From JAJPXI01 sp045595705 (lineage in GTDB: Bacteria > Bacillota > Clostridia > Oscillospirales > Oscillospiraceae): a DNA stretch of 17,913 nucleotides. The stretch covers positions 1 through 17,913 of the forward strand of contig JAZOBA010000106.1 in NCBI GenBank assembly GCA_045595705.1, written 5' to 3'. The position numbers and the translations under genes are program-made. The stretch's first letter is position 1. Every line of letters starts with the position of its first letter. Under the pieces are notes generated by a model. The model was not told where the DNA came from and ran no database searches. It saw only the letters and a list, made by a program, of their open reading frames with translations. Below, one piece after another: positions 1-8,034 of this stretch.

Positions 1-1379
1 CCGATGTCGGTATTGATGGGGTTACCCGTACCACCCGTCAACAGATAAATAACGTTGAAGTTGTTCAGGTTATTGACGAAGCTGGTCAGGAGGTAGGGAC
101 CCGTGACGAAGAGCATGTAGGGCAGGGTGATCTTGGTGTACTGCTGGAAGGTGTTGGCGCCGTCGATGCGGGAGGACTCGTAGAGATCCGCGGGGATGTT
201 CATGAGGATACCCGTAGCCATCAGCATGATGTAGGGGATACCCACCCAGATGTTGATCACGATCAAAAGGATCTTGGCAGACACGGGGTTTTGCCAGAGG
301 GACAGCTGGTTGGCCGCGATCATGGCGTCCGGCAGCCAGTTCCATTCCAGCAGAAGCTTGCCGATAATACCCGTTGCGTCGAAAAGCTTGGCAACGTACA
401 ACAGGGACACGAACTGAGGAATGGCAATGGTCATGACCAGAATGGTTCTCCAGAACTTCTTGATCCGGATACCCTTCTTGTTGATCATAATAGCCACAAA
501 CATACCGAGGAAGTAGTTGGTAAAGGTGGCAAAGAATGCCCACATCAACGTCCAGCCCAGAATCTCACCAAAGGCAAGGCCGAGACCGCCTCTTCCGAAG
601 TTCAGCAGTTCGTTAAAGTGTTCCAGACCCACCCAGCTGAACAGGTTGGAGTAGCCGTCATGGGCGGCATCATAGCTGGTGAAGGCAATCAGAACCATGT
701 AAATGATGGGCAGGACGGTAAACAGCAGAATACCGGTTAAGGGAAGGGCCAGAAGGGTCTTGTGGAAGTCGTTATCCACCAGCGAACGCAGATCGTCGCC
801 CGCGCTCTTGATCTTCTTGCCCTTGGCGGTAATATCCATGCAGATACGGCACTGCTTCACCTGCATTCTCCACGTGTAGATGAAGGCAATAATGAAAATG
901 ATAGAGAGAAGGCCGTACAGCATGATCTTGACGGAGTCATCGCCGTTGATCCAGATATCCGTATCAAAAATCTCATTATACTGGAAGCCGCCCTGTACGG
1001 TACCTACGGTTTCTCCCCTCTGGAACCAGTTACCCTTGGAAATCCAATGAATACCGCCGCTGGGGATCACCATGTATGCGATAAACACTACTTCAAACAG
1101 CAGGAACAGAATGCCCCGCAGAATCTGACCGTAGTATAAGTTTCCGAAGCCAAAAATGAGGAACGAAAGCTTGACAGCCCAGTTACCTTTTTTGAAGGTG
1201 TTGATGATGTCCAGAATCTCATCTCTGACGGCGCAGCCGCAGTTTTTGAAGAAATTCAGGATCTTCACGCCCAGACCGACAAACCAATGGGGAATTGCGA
1301 AGAAGAACATCTGAAGCCGATACCACATGGCTTCAGCTTTGCTTAGTTTCAGGTATTCCAACTCATTTAATCTCTTCAT
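1..1379 (-). CDS. malF: MalF-type ABC sugar transporter permease (3' end off window)
   Basis: Inner-membrane permease of a CUT1-family (maltose/maltodextrin-type) ABC importer. The reading frame is open from the ATG at 1379 to the left edge, giving 459 residues with no stop, so only the C-terminus is missing. The permease core begins near residue 205 with several hydrophobic segments. It includes an EAA-type cytoplasmic loop at about residues 398-417 (ESSRIDGANTFQQYTKITLP), which docks on the ATPase. The first 200 residues are an unusually long N-terminal extension with extra hydrophobic segments and a basic, Cys-containing stretch. A GGAG-type ribosome site lies at 1395-1400, about 15 nt from the ATG, which is rather far. 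The gene follows the binding-protein gene by 150 nt that hold two stem-loops, so expression is probably lower than that of the binding protein. The usual MalG partner would lie beyond the left edge. Substrate is inferred from the amylase and pullulanase neighbours; the symbol denotes the family type. Confidence 0.9.
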   Translation of the reverse strand, partial: MKRLNELEYLKLSKAEAMWYRLQMFFFAIPHWFVGLGVKILNFFKNCGCAVRDEILDIINTFKKGNWAVKLSFLIFGFGNLYYGQILRGILFLLFEVVFIAYMVIPSGGIHWISKGNWFQRGETVGTVQGGFQYNEIFDTDIWINGDDSVKIMLYGLLSIIFIIAFIYTWRMQVKQCRICMDITAKGKKIKSAGDDLRSLVDNDFHKTLLALPLTGILLFTVLPIIYMVLIAFTSYDAAHDGYSNLFSWVGLEHFNELLNFGRGGLGLAFGEILGWTLMWAFFATFTNYFLGMFVAIMINKKGIRIKKFWRTILVMTIAIPQFVSLLYVAKLFDATGIIGKLLLEWNWLPDAMIAANQLSLWQNPVSAKILLIVINIWVGIPYIMLMATGILMNIPADLYESSRIDGANTFQQYTKITLPYMLFVTGPYLLTSFVNNLNNFNVIYLLTGGTGNPINTDI

Positions 1380-1411
1380 AGTCCCACCACTTAACTCCTT
1401 TTTATAATAGG

Positions 1412-1474
1412 AAAGCATTGCTGGCCGGTGCACAAGACATCTGTCGTCCTTGTACGCCGGCTAACAATGCCTTT
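1412..1474. repeat. Imperfect inverted repeat between binding-protein and permease genes
   Basis: GCATTG at 1415-1420 pairs with CAATGC at 1465-1470. The inner arm TGGCCGG (1422-1428) pairs with CCGGCTA-like sequence (1457-1463), leaving a partly paired loop. It lies just upstream of the permease ribosome site on the transcribed strand. There is no U-run after it, so it is not a classic terminator. It could be an RNA processing or stability element, or part of a dispersed palindromic repeat. Confidence 0.55.
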
Positions 1475-1478
1475 GCCC

Positions 1479-1518
1479 CTGAGGGGAAAGGGGAGCCACA
1501 GGGCTCCCCTTCCCTCAG
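1479..1518 (-). other. Strong intercistronic stem-loop after the binding-protein gene
   Basis: The arms 1479-1497 and 1502-1518 form about 17 base pairs with two single-base bulges. The core is GGGGAGCC (1490-1497) against GGCTCCCC (1502-1509). It begins 12 nt past the binding-protein stop codon and has no downstream T-run on the minus strand. Stem-loops here in MalE/MalF-type operons commonly block 3' exonucleases or cause partial termination, keeping binding protein in excess over permease. That role is inference for this case. Confidence 0.65.
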
Positions 1519-1529
1519 TCAATTATGAA

Positions 1530-3089
1530 TTATTCAGCGGGAATCAGAGAAACGGTGCCACCCTGAGCGCCGTCCCAAACGAGCTGAACCTTGTACTTGC
1601 CGTCAGCCTCAACGACCACGTTAGCGCCGTTGAACTCAACGCCGAAGTTCACCTCCCAGGAAGCGCCCTGGCGAACCTTGAACTCCTGACCGGCCTTCAG
1701 TTCGAGGACGTCAGAGGTGTAGGTGCCGGCGGGATCTTCAGTCATAGCGAAGTCGGTATCCCAGTTGGTGTTGCAGATGTTGCCGATAACGCTCCAAGCG
1801 TTCTTCTGCTCGTCGGTCATGGAGAACAGACCGTCGATGGTGGTCTGATAGGCCTCCAGAGCGGCCTTCAGATCAGCTTCGCTCTTGGCAGCCTTGGCGT
1901 CAGCACCCAGAACCTTGGCGATATCCCACCAGGAGCCGTGGATCTGGCCCTGGGGCACACCGTACTCGCCCTGCTTGGCCAGAGCGGCCAGAGAGACGTT
2001 AGCCTGAACAGCGTCGGAAGCCTGAGCGTTCTTGTTGGAGGGACCCCACTGGAACTTCTCATATCTCTGAGCCTGGCACTCTTCGTTGGTCAGGTACTGA
2101 GCCAGCAGAGACAGAACAGCAGCCTTCTTGGCATCGGACTGGGGCTTAACACCCATCAGCTTGTTGCCGGTGTAGGAGCCCAGGTGATAGGACTTGCCGT
2201 CAACCTCGAAGGAGGGCAGATCGGTAGCGCCCATGTTGTCGCCGAAGTGCTCAGCGGCAGCGTTGGCGTTCCAGATACCGGTGATGACGACGCCGGCGTC
2301 GGTGAAGATGTCAGCGTTGGAGTCATAAGCGGGGGACTTAGCCAGCTTCTCCATGCCCTTCATAGCGGCCAGACCCTCGGCGGAGTTGAAGGTGTCATCA
2401 ACAGCGTTGAAGTTGCCCTCAGCGTCCATGGTCCAGTTGGAGTGGCAGCCGGTAGCGAAGAAGAAGGAAGCGGTATACCAGGCGTTCTCCAGAGCATAGC
2501 GGAACTTCACGCCGGCCTTTTCACAAGCGGCGATGATAGCTTCCATGCTCTCAGCGTCCTGCTCGGAGATGATGCTGGTGTCATAGTACATATAGTAGCC
2601 GTTGTCGCTGGTCATGGGGTAAGCATACAGAGTGCCTGCGACGGAAGCGGCGGCGACAGAACCGGCGTCGTTGTTGGCCTTGATGGTCTCAGCAGCGCCC
2701 TTGCCGGGAGCAGCCAGAGCAGCAGCCTGAACCAGACGAGCCAGCTGGTCCTGAGCGAAGCAGTAGATGTCGGGAGCGGAAGCAACGTCGGCGACGACCT
2801 TGGAGCCAGCGTCAGCCTCGGTAACACCCTCGATGGCAGCGTTGATCACGATGCCGGGGTTGGCAGCCTCAAAGTTGTCGATCATGGCCTGAGTCATCTC
2901 AGCCACGCCGTCCATCTCGGAGACCCACATGGTGATGTCGTAAGTACCGGCCAGTTCGGCGCCGGGGTTGGCGGATTCTGCGGGCTTGTTGCTTTCTGCA
3001 GGCTTGTTGTCTGCAGGAGTCTTTTCGCCGCAAGCTACCATGGCGAAGACCATGACCAGAGCAAGCAGCAGAGCGATGAGCTTTTTCAT
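1530..3089 (-). CDS. Sugar-binding lipoprotein of ABC importer with C-terminal starch-binding-like domain
   Basis: Extracellular solute-binding protein (family 1, MalE-like), 519 residues. The start at 3089 is chosen because it gives a lipoprotein signal (MKKLIALLLALVMVFAMVAC, lipidated Cys20) and an AGGAGG at 3099-3104 with a 9-nt spacer; an in-frame ATG at 3131 is 14 codons longer and sits upstream of that site. A Pro/Glu/Asn-rich linker follows, then the binding fold from about residue 45 to 430. Residues 432-519 form an extra domain beginning WSVIGNICNTNWDTDF and containing EFKVRQGASWEVNFG, which resembles the SusE/X25-type starch-binding modules of amylolytic proteins. The protein is therefore longer than the usual 400-430 residues. 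It has its own promoter and a palindromic operator candidate. Codon use is strongly biased (GAC, AAC, CTG, GCC), consistent with high expression. It probably delivers maltodextrins to the downstream permease; galacto-oligosaccharides cannot be excluded given the GH53 neighbours. Confidence 0.93.
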   Translation of the reverse strand: MKKLIALLLALVMVFAMVACGEKTPADNKPAESNKPAESANPGAELAGTYDITMWVSEMDGVAEMTQAMIDNFEAANPGIVINAAIEGVTEADAGSKVVADVASAPDIYCFAQDQLARLVQAAALAAPGKGAAETIKANNDAGSVAAASVAGTLYAYPMTSDNGYYMYYDTSIISEQDAESMEAIIAACEKAGVKFRYALENAWYTASFFFATGCHSNWTMDAEGNFNAVDDTFNSAEGLAAMKGMEKLAKSPAYDSNADIFTDAGVVITGIWNANAAAEHFGDNMGATDLPSFEVDGKSYHLGSYTGNKLMGVKPQSDAKKAAVLSLLAQYLTNEECQAQRYEKFQWGPSNKNAQASDAVQANVSLAALAKQGEYGVPQGQIHGSWWDIAKVLGADAKAAKSEADLKAALEAYQTTIDGLFSMTDEQKNAWSVIGNICNTNWDTDFAMTEDPAGTYTSDVLELKAGQEFKVRQGASWEVNFGVEFNGANVVVEADGKYKVQLVWDGAQGGTVSLIPAE

Positions 3090-3114
3090 TCTGTGTTTCC
3101 TCCTGAATAATTTT

Positions 3115-3133
3115 GTTTGCGATAAACGCAAAC
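3115..3133. promoter_or_regulatory. Perfect palindrome, candidate operator at the binding-protein promoter
   Basis: GTTTGCG-ATAAA-CGCAAAC is a perfect inverted repeat with 7-bp arms and a 5-bp centre. It starts right after the -10 box and covers the expected transcription start. The CGCAAAC half-site recalls LacI/MalR-type operators, but the arms are in the outward arrangement and spaced by 5 bp, so the regulator is not assigned. In the mRNA it could also fold as a 5'-terminal hairpin. Confidence 0.6.
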
Positions 3134-3136
3134 TAT

Positions 3137-3164
3137 ATTTTAGGCAAAATTTTCACAATGTCAA
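3137..3164 (-). promoter_or_regulatory. Sigma-A promoter of the sugar-binding protein gene
   Basis: On the minus strand, a perfect -35 TTGACA (3159-3164) is followed after 16 bp by -10 TAAAAT (3137-3142). The predicted start lies near 3130, leaving a leader of about 40 nt. AT-rich sequence upstream (3165-3235) could act as an UP element. No hairpin terminator is seen between the galactanase stop at 3248 and this promoter, so read-through from the upstream genes is possible. Confidence 0.75.
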
Positions 3165-3247
3165 TGGGTGAGGGTATGAAAACTGTACAATTTTATCATT
3201 GTTTTTCAAACTTTTGTCGCATTCCCTGTTTTTTTGTGCTTGGACGT

Positions 3248-4348
3248 TCAGATTCGGAACTCGGCGAAAGCAGGAAGCTGGTTGCCCTCGTAGTCAAACA
3301 GACACTGGTTAGCCCATTCGTTGGTGGTGGATTTTCCTTCCTCGTGGATATACGCCTGCCCCGCTTCGGATGCCCAGCAGATTCCCTCGCCGGGCAACCA
3401 CAGAGGTTCCCAGTAAAAGACGCCATCGATGCTGTTCTCGCGGGCTTGGACAAGGAAATCCCGGATGAAGGCGGCCTGTCCGTCCGGATTCATAGGATAG
3501 CGCTCGCTCAAACCCGGGACATAGGCACGTTCGGGATCAATCACCAGACGCTGGGCCTGTCCGTCCAGACAGTAGGCCTCGGTGGTGAAGCCGTAGCCCA
3601 GTTCCATGATCATGATCTCTTTGCCAAAGTGGCGGCAGGCATTCAGATTGGCAAACAATTCATCGGGCGTGCCGTGCCAGTACGGGTAATAGGAAGCGCC
3701 GATGATATCGTAATCAATACCGGCGTCACGCACACGGGTGAAGAACTCTTGATAGACGGCCTGATCGTTGCTGCGCTCCAGATGGAGAATGATTTTTGCG
3801 TCGGGGAGCACTTCACGGCAGGCTCGGCATCCGGCGCTTAGAAGGCAGCAGAAATTTTCGTAGTTTCCCCGTGTGCCGTCTGCCAGTTCCAACTTGCCCA
3901 TGGGCCAAAGCATGCCGTTGGTGATTTCGTTGCCGACCTGAATGAGATCGGGGACTACATCGGCCTCGATGGCAGCATTCAGGCAGGTTTTTGTGAACTC
4001 ATACACTGCGCAAGCCATGGAATCAAGGTTATAGCCCATCCATGCTTTGGGGATCATCTGCTTGCCGGGATCGGCCCAGAAATCACTGTAGTGGAAATTC
4101 ATCAGGAGCCGATAGCCCTTGCTTTTTGCAACCTTGGCGAAGCGAATGTAGTGGTCAAGGTTACAGTTTCCGGCCAGATAGGGCTCGCCGTTGGGGCCAA
4201 AGGGGTCATTCCACACGCGAATGCGCATGTACTCCACCCCGTTGTGCCGAAAGGCGTCCAGAGGGTCGATGGGCATACCGCCGTCAAGGTAAACTGCGCC
4301 GTGTTCCAGTTCTTCCAGATAGGTGGAAGTATCAATACCGAGGATCAC
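3248..4348 (-). CDS. Cytoplasmic GH53 endo-beta-1,4-galactanase-like enzyme
   Basis: Glycoside hydrolase family 53, 366 residues, the size of a bare catalytic (beta/alpha)8 barrel. The fold starts at once (VILGIDTSTY) with no signal peptide. The family landmarks are RIRVWNDPF (about 42-50), NFHYSDFWADPGKQ (84-97), acid/base Glu141 in QVGNE, and nucleophile Glu249 in IMIMELGYG. The start is a GTG that overlaps the stop of the zinc-ribbon gene by 4 nt (GTGA). An in-frame stop 15 nt upstream rules out a longer form, and a G-rich ribosome site (AAGGGGG) precedes it. Translational coupling with the zinc-ribbon gene is therefore likely. Because it has no export signal it should act on imported beta-1,4-galacto-oligosaccharides, unlike the secreted paralogue at 8035-10035. 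The closely similar motifs suggest a paralogous pair. Substrate is inferred from the family. Confidence 0.9.
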   Translation of the reverse strand: MILGIDTSTYLEELEHGAVYLDGGMPIDPLDAFRHNGVEYMRIRVWNDPFGPNGEPYLAGNCNLDHYIRFAKVAKSKGYRLLMNFHYSDFWADPGKQMIPKAWMGYNLDSMACAVYEFTKTCLNAAIEADVVPDLIQVGNEITNGMLWPMGKLELADGTRGNYENFCCLLSAGCRACREVLPDAKIILHLERSNDQAVYQEFFTRVRDAGIDYDIIGASYYPYWHGTPDELFANLNACRHFGKEIMIMELGYGFTTEAYCLDGQAQRLVIDPERAYVPGLSERYPMNPDGQAAFIRDFLVQARENSIDGVFYWEPLWLPGEGICWASEAGQAYIHEEGKSTTNEWANQCLFDYEGNQLPAFAEFRI

Positions 4349-4605
4349 TGTTCGCCCCCCTTATGCGGAGCAAAGGTGATGGGCTGGTTGTCCGCACCGA
4401 AATCAACCACACGCAGCTTGAGGGCGCGGTAGCGATAACGGGCGGTATCGTTCAGACGGAGCACATCCTCCTCGCTGCCGGAAAAACTGCAGCGCAGACA
4501 GTAATATTCTTTCTTCTCCTCATCGAAGAACATATCGATATCAATGTCTCTCATAAAGCAGGAGGGGCAGCGGTAATTCAGTTTGCCTTTTGAAGCTTGA
4601 GCCAT
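4345..4605 (-). CDS. Small zinc-ribbon protein, function unknown
   Basis: An 86-residue protein with two CxxC knuckles: Cys13-Pro-Ser-Cys16 and Cys36-Leu-Arg-Cys39, a CxxC-x19-CxxC spacing typical of a zinc ribbon. The rest is acidic then basic and has no recognisable domain or signal peptide. The start at 4605 is supported by GGAGAGG 7 nt upstream, inside the end of the preceding gene. It overlaps the 601-residue gene by 28 nt and the downstream GH53 gene by 4 nt, so the three are probably translated together. Overlap at both ends and the conserved cysteines argue that it is real. It could be a regulator or partner of the 601-residue protein, but nothing in the sequence decides this. Confidence 0.75.
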   Translation of the reverse strand: MAQASKGKLNYRCPSCFMRDIDIDMFFDEEKKEYYCLRCSFSGSEEDVLRLNDTARYRYRALKLRVVDFGADNQPITFAPHKGGEQ

Positions 4606-6383
4606 GTGGTGACCTCTCCTTCCTGAATGGTTTTGCGCAGAGCAATGTGGTAAACGGGGGAAAAGGCGATGCCTTCCTCCACCAGTGCGGTGTCGTTGTC
4701 GCCGCCCATTTCCACAGTGGTCAGCACGTCGGGAACGGTGACATAGGCGCGACCGGCATTCTGTTTTGCAATCTTTTTGCCGAGATAAGAGAACTGCATG
4801 GTTTCCTCATCCACACCCAGTGTCAGATTGGACATATCAGCCTGATACTCGGTGGTGCCGAAGGCACCGGTGAAGTACTCTTCAAAGGTGACTGCTTCGC
4901 CACCCAGGTCGTTCAAAATGCGGCGGGTGGTGATTACTTTGCCGTCGCCTTCCAGAATGGTAAAGACAGACTGCACGACGATGTCCAAACCGCCCAAAGT
5001 GACCGTGACCGGGTCAGCGGTCAGACGTACGCCACCGTCGATCTTTTCGTAAACCGCCATGGTGCGGCACAGGCACAAATCGGCGCTTTCACCGCGGCAG
5101 CTGATCTTGCAGGATTTGATGGTGCCGGCACCGGCATAGTGGGTAAAGTAACCGGCGCGATAGTTGATTTGGATGAGGTAGGGGTAGGAAGCGTCATAGA
5201 CATTGTCGGTGCCGATGCCGGTTTCCTGCGGAATTCTGGCAACGTAGGGGCGCAGATCGATCATGGCACCGCCCTGGTTGAAGTCCAGACAGGTGCGCAT
5301 GGCAGGGTCGGCGTACCAGAAATACTCCTTGTTGCTGCCGTAGAGGATGTCCTTCCACAGAGCGCATTCACCCCGCTTGTAGTCGGGGTGGCGCTGGCGG
5401 TAGAAGTCGGCGAATTCGCTCATGGTCATGTCCGCCAGTTTGCCCTCAGATTTCAGTTTTCCGTAGTACTTCATGCCATCGTCATAAGATTTGGCAAGCA
5501 GTTCGTAGGGGGCTTCCCAGCGACCGCGGCGGTTGAGCCAGCCGGGGCCGACGAACATCATGTTGTAGCTGTAACCGTCGTTGTACTTGCTTAGATGGCG
5601 GTACTGGTCGATCAGATTATACAGGTAGGGGTACTCGACGCCGTCGCCGTCCTTGTAATAAATCATGCCGCGCAGTACGTTCTGGGGATGGGTTCCGAAA
5701 TTGGAGCCGTTGCCGTCGAAGCAGGCCATCAGGTCGCGGGACAGATGAGGGATGGCCACGATGCCGCAGTCATCTTCTGCATCGGAAGCGGGGCAGTGGG
5801 AGTTGACTTTGGAAGGAATCCAGGGATTCCAAGGACCGCCGTCCATGAAGGTGTACCAGGAGTTGTTGCAGGTGTGGTAGGCCTTGGGACCTTCCTCCCA
5901 ACAGGTGGCCACGGCGCATTTCACGCTGGGATAGTTCTTCTTGATGTAATTGATGGTGTATGCGTCCAGAAAATAACTGCTGGTGGATTCGGGGTAAAAA
6001 CCGAATTTTTCATAAAATTTACCGAATACATCATCGATGATGGCTTCTTTGGCTTTCTCATCGAACATCCAGATGCAGAAATCTTCTGTTTTATACTTTT
6101 CCTTGAACTCGGGGCAGGGAAGGCCAAGCAGAGACAGGCCGATTTCATCGCCGTATTTCTCGTGATCTTCCTTGGCAAGATCAATAATCACGTCGGAGAA
6201 GAGAGAGGCGTAAGTAATCTGAATGGTGGTTTTGAGTCCGTATTTGTGGGCGCAGTTCTGCTGGAACCGGAAAATGTCCAGCGATTCATCCCGGACGCCT
6301 TCACCCTTTCCCAAGGCCTTTTCGGCATACTCGGGTGACAGTTCGGGGCGGTGGATGATGTTGACAACAAATTTGTTTTCCAT
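4578..6383 (-). CDS. Uncharacterised 601-residue cytoplasmic protein, possible NodB/GH57-like barrel plus beta domain
   Basis: I do not recognise a characterised family. The start at 6383 (MENKFVVNIIHRPELSP) is set by AAAGGAG 6 nt upstream; an in-frame ATG 42 nt further up lacks such a site and would overlap the amylase gene. There is no signal peptide. The first 350 residues alternate strands and helices: KTTIQITYASLFSD, then GDEIGLSLLGL, then FGFYPESTSSYFLDAYT and SVKCAVATCWEEG. This order recalls the polysaccharide deacetylase and GH57/GH38 type incomplete barrels, but no NodB metal triad is obvious. The region is very rich in Tyr, Trp and Asn, as in carbohydrate-active proteins. The last 200 residues look beta-rich. 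It follows the alpha-amylase gene by 25 nt and overlaps the zinc-ribbon gene. A role in alpha-glucan or galactan metabolism is inferred from position only. Confidence 0.85.
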   Translation of the reverse strand: MENKFVVNIIHRPELSPEYAEKALGKGEGVRDESLDIFRFQQNCAHKYGLKTTIQITYASLFSDVIIDLAKEDHEKYGDEIGLSLLGLPCPEFKEKYKTEDFCIWMFDEKAKEAIIDDVFGKFYEKFGFYPESTSSYFLDAYTINYIKKNYPSVKCAVATCWEEGPKAYHTCNNSWYTFMDGGPWNPWIPSKVNSHCPASDAEDDCGIVAIPHLSRDLMACFDGNGSNFGTHPQNVLRGMIYYKDGDGVEYPYLYNLIDQYRHLSKYNDGYSYNMMFVGPGWLNRRGRWEAPYELLAKSYDDGMKYYGKLKSEGKLADMTMSEFADFYRQRHPDYKRGECALWKDILYGSNKEYFWYADPAMRTCLDFNQGGAMIDLRPYVARIPQETGIGTDNVYDASYPYLIQINYRAGYFTHYAGAGTIKSCKISCRGESADLCLCRTMAVYEKIDGGVRLTADPVTVTLGGLDIVVQSVFTILEGDGKVITTRRILNDLGGEAVTFEEYFTGAFGTTEYQADMSNLTLGVDEETMQFSYLGKKIAKQNAGRAYVTVPDVLTTVEMGGDNDTALVEEGIAFSPVYHIALRKTIQEGEVTTWLKLQKAN

Positions 6384-6408
6384 GTGGTTCTCCTTTGATT
6401 GTCGGATG

Positions 6409-8019
6409 TTAACTGACGATGACACTGGTCTGAGGGCCGACGGTCAGAAGGGAGCCGTCCAGCGAGGCACTGCCCACACCGATGAAATCGTGCAGCTGAT
6501 CGAAGGAAACACCCTCGCACTGGCTCAGGTCATAAGTGATTTCCTCGGTGGAGTTGTTGTGAAACAGGCCTATCATTTCACCTTCATACTCGATTTGGAA
6601 GCCGCCGAAGTTTTTGCTGCCACCGGTCAGGACGGTGTATTGACCTCGTGCGATGGCGGGGTATTTGTGGCGAATGGAGATGAGTTTGCAGTAGTAGTTG
6701 TAAAGGCTGTTTTCATCGGCCAGTTGGTCGGCTACGGTGGTTTGGATCTGGTTTTTGGCAGGATAGGTGGAACCGATGGGGTCGCGGATCAGATCGTCAT
6801 CGCCCCAAAGCATGGCCAGTCTGCGGTTGGCATCGGTGCTTTCACCGCCGCGGGAGCCGCGCAGGCCGATTTCCTCACCGTAATAGATCATGGGGGAGCC
6901 GGGGCACAGCAGGTAGAGATTTGCCGCCATGCGCATGTTGTTTTCGGTTACAAACGCGCCGGCGATGCGGTCCATGTCATGGTTGGACAGGAAGGGCATG
7001 ACCATGCCGTCCGGGTTTTGTTCAAGCACCTTATCTTGATAGGAATCCACATAGTTGAGATAGGTGGAGAGGGATTTGCCCTTGGCTGCGGTGGCAATTA
7101 CGCCTTCGGCCTGTGCCATGGCGAAATTGAAGCAGTTCATGGCACCGTAATACTCCAGGATCTCGTTTTCACCCGACCAGCACTCACCCACGCAGTAGAT
7201 GTCGGGTTTGTATTGGCGCAGCTGTTCCATATACCATTCCCAGAAGGCCACGGATCTTGCGGTATCACCGTAATAAATATATTTCACAGCGTCAAAGCGG
7301 AATCCGTCAACACCCAGATCCAGATAATATTTGGCAATGTCCAATGTGGCTTGCTTCACTTCGGGATTGTCAAAATTGAGTTCGGGCATATTACCGGAGA
7401 AGTTGCACTCATACCAGCAGTCGACACCGGCGATTTTCTGATAGGAGACTCCACCGACTTTCTCCGCTTGGGTGACGCAGGAGTAATAGTCGTAATAGGG
7501 ATTTTCGGTGTCGCCGTCCATACGTGCCTGTTTAAACTGAAGGAACCATTCGTGCTGGTTGGAGGTGTGGTTGATGACCAGATCAAGAATCAGCTTGACA
7601 TTGCGCTCTTTGCAGAGTTGGATCAGTTCCTTCAGATCCTCTTCCGTGCCAAAACGCCAGTCGATCTGATAATAGTCGGTGGTGTCGTACTTGTGGTAAG
7701 AGGGAGAAGAGAAAATAGGGGAGAGCCAAATGCCCTGGACACCCAGACTGTTTCCGGAATTGATGTTGCCATCGTTCAGATAATCAAAGCGGTTGATGAC
7801 ACCGCGCAGATCTCCGATGCCGTCGTTGCTTGCGTCGGAGAAGGAACCGACAAAAATCTGATAGAAGGTTCTATAATTGTCGTTAACCGGGTCGATCATG
7901 CTTTCCGGCTCCTCATTTGCATTTTTTGGGGGGGTTGTCGTACATGCAGCCAGTCCGAGCAGAAGGACGGTTGTGAGCAGCAGAGCAATGGCGCGCCGGG
8001 TTGTTTTATTGTTTTTCAT
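6409..8019 (-). CDS. GH13 alpha-amylase lipoprotein
   Basis: Surface-anchored alpha-amylase, 536 residues. It has a lipoprotein signal with LAAC and lipidated Cys26, then a short linker. The GH13 catalytic barrel runs from about residue 50 to 440. The four conserved regions are visible: DLVINHTS (146-153); GFRFDAVKY with nucleophile Asp243; CVGECW with acid/base Glu279; and FLSNHDMDR with Asp348. The late-barrel motif SPMIYYGEEIGL is also present, and a short beta domain closes the protein. The ATG at 8019 has AGGAG 7 nt upstream. It lies 15 nt after the GH53 lipoprotein gene and 25 nt before the 601-residue gene, so it is part of one transcript. It should hydrolyse internal alpha-1,4 links in starch to maltodextrins at the cell surface. 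A neopullulanase-like or oligo-1,6-type specificity cannot be excluded by motif reading alone. Confidence 0.94.
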   Translation of the reverse strand: MKNNKTTRRAIALLLTTVLLLGLAACTTTPPKNANEEPESMIDPVNDNYRTFYQIFVGSFSDASNDGIGDLRGVINRFDYLNDGNINSGNSLGVQGIWLSPIFSSPSYHKYDTTDYYQIDWRFGTEEDLKELIQLCKERNVKLILDLVINHTSNQHEWFLQFKQARMDGDTENPYYDYYSCVTQAEKVGGVSYQKIAGVDCWYECNFSGNMPELNFDNPEVKQATLDIAKYYLDLGVDGFRFDAVKYIYYGDTARSVAFWEWYMEQLRQYKPDIYCVGECWSGENEILEYYGAMNCFNFAMAQAEGVIATAAKGKSLSTYLNYVDSYQDKVLEQNPDGMVMPFLSNHDMDRIAGAFVTENNMRMAANLYLLCPGSPMIYYGEEIGLRGSRGGESTDANRRLAMLWGDDDLIRDPIGSTYPAKNQIQTTVADQLADENSLYNYYCKLISIRHKYPAIARGQYTVLTGGSKNFGGFQIEYEGEMIGLFHNNSTEEITYDLSQCEGVSFDQLHDFIGVGSASLDGSLLTVGPQTSVIVS

Positions 8020-8034
8020 GGTGTTTCTCCTGCC

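Noticed and set aside
1428..3110. 560-codon plus-strand open frame opposite the binding-protein gene
   Set aside because: It is a mirror of the strongly biased codons of the minus-strand gene; it has no ribosome site, and its product is a low-complexity Val/Gly/Ser/Leu-rich sequence without domains.
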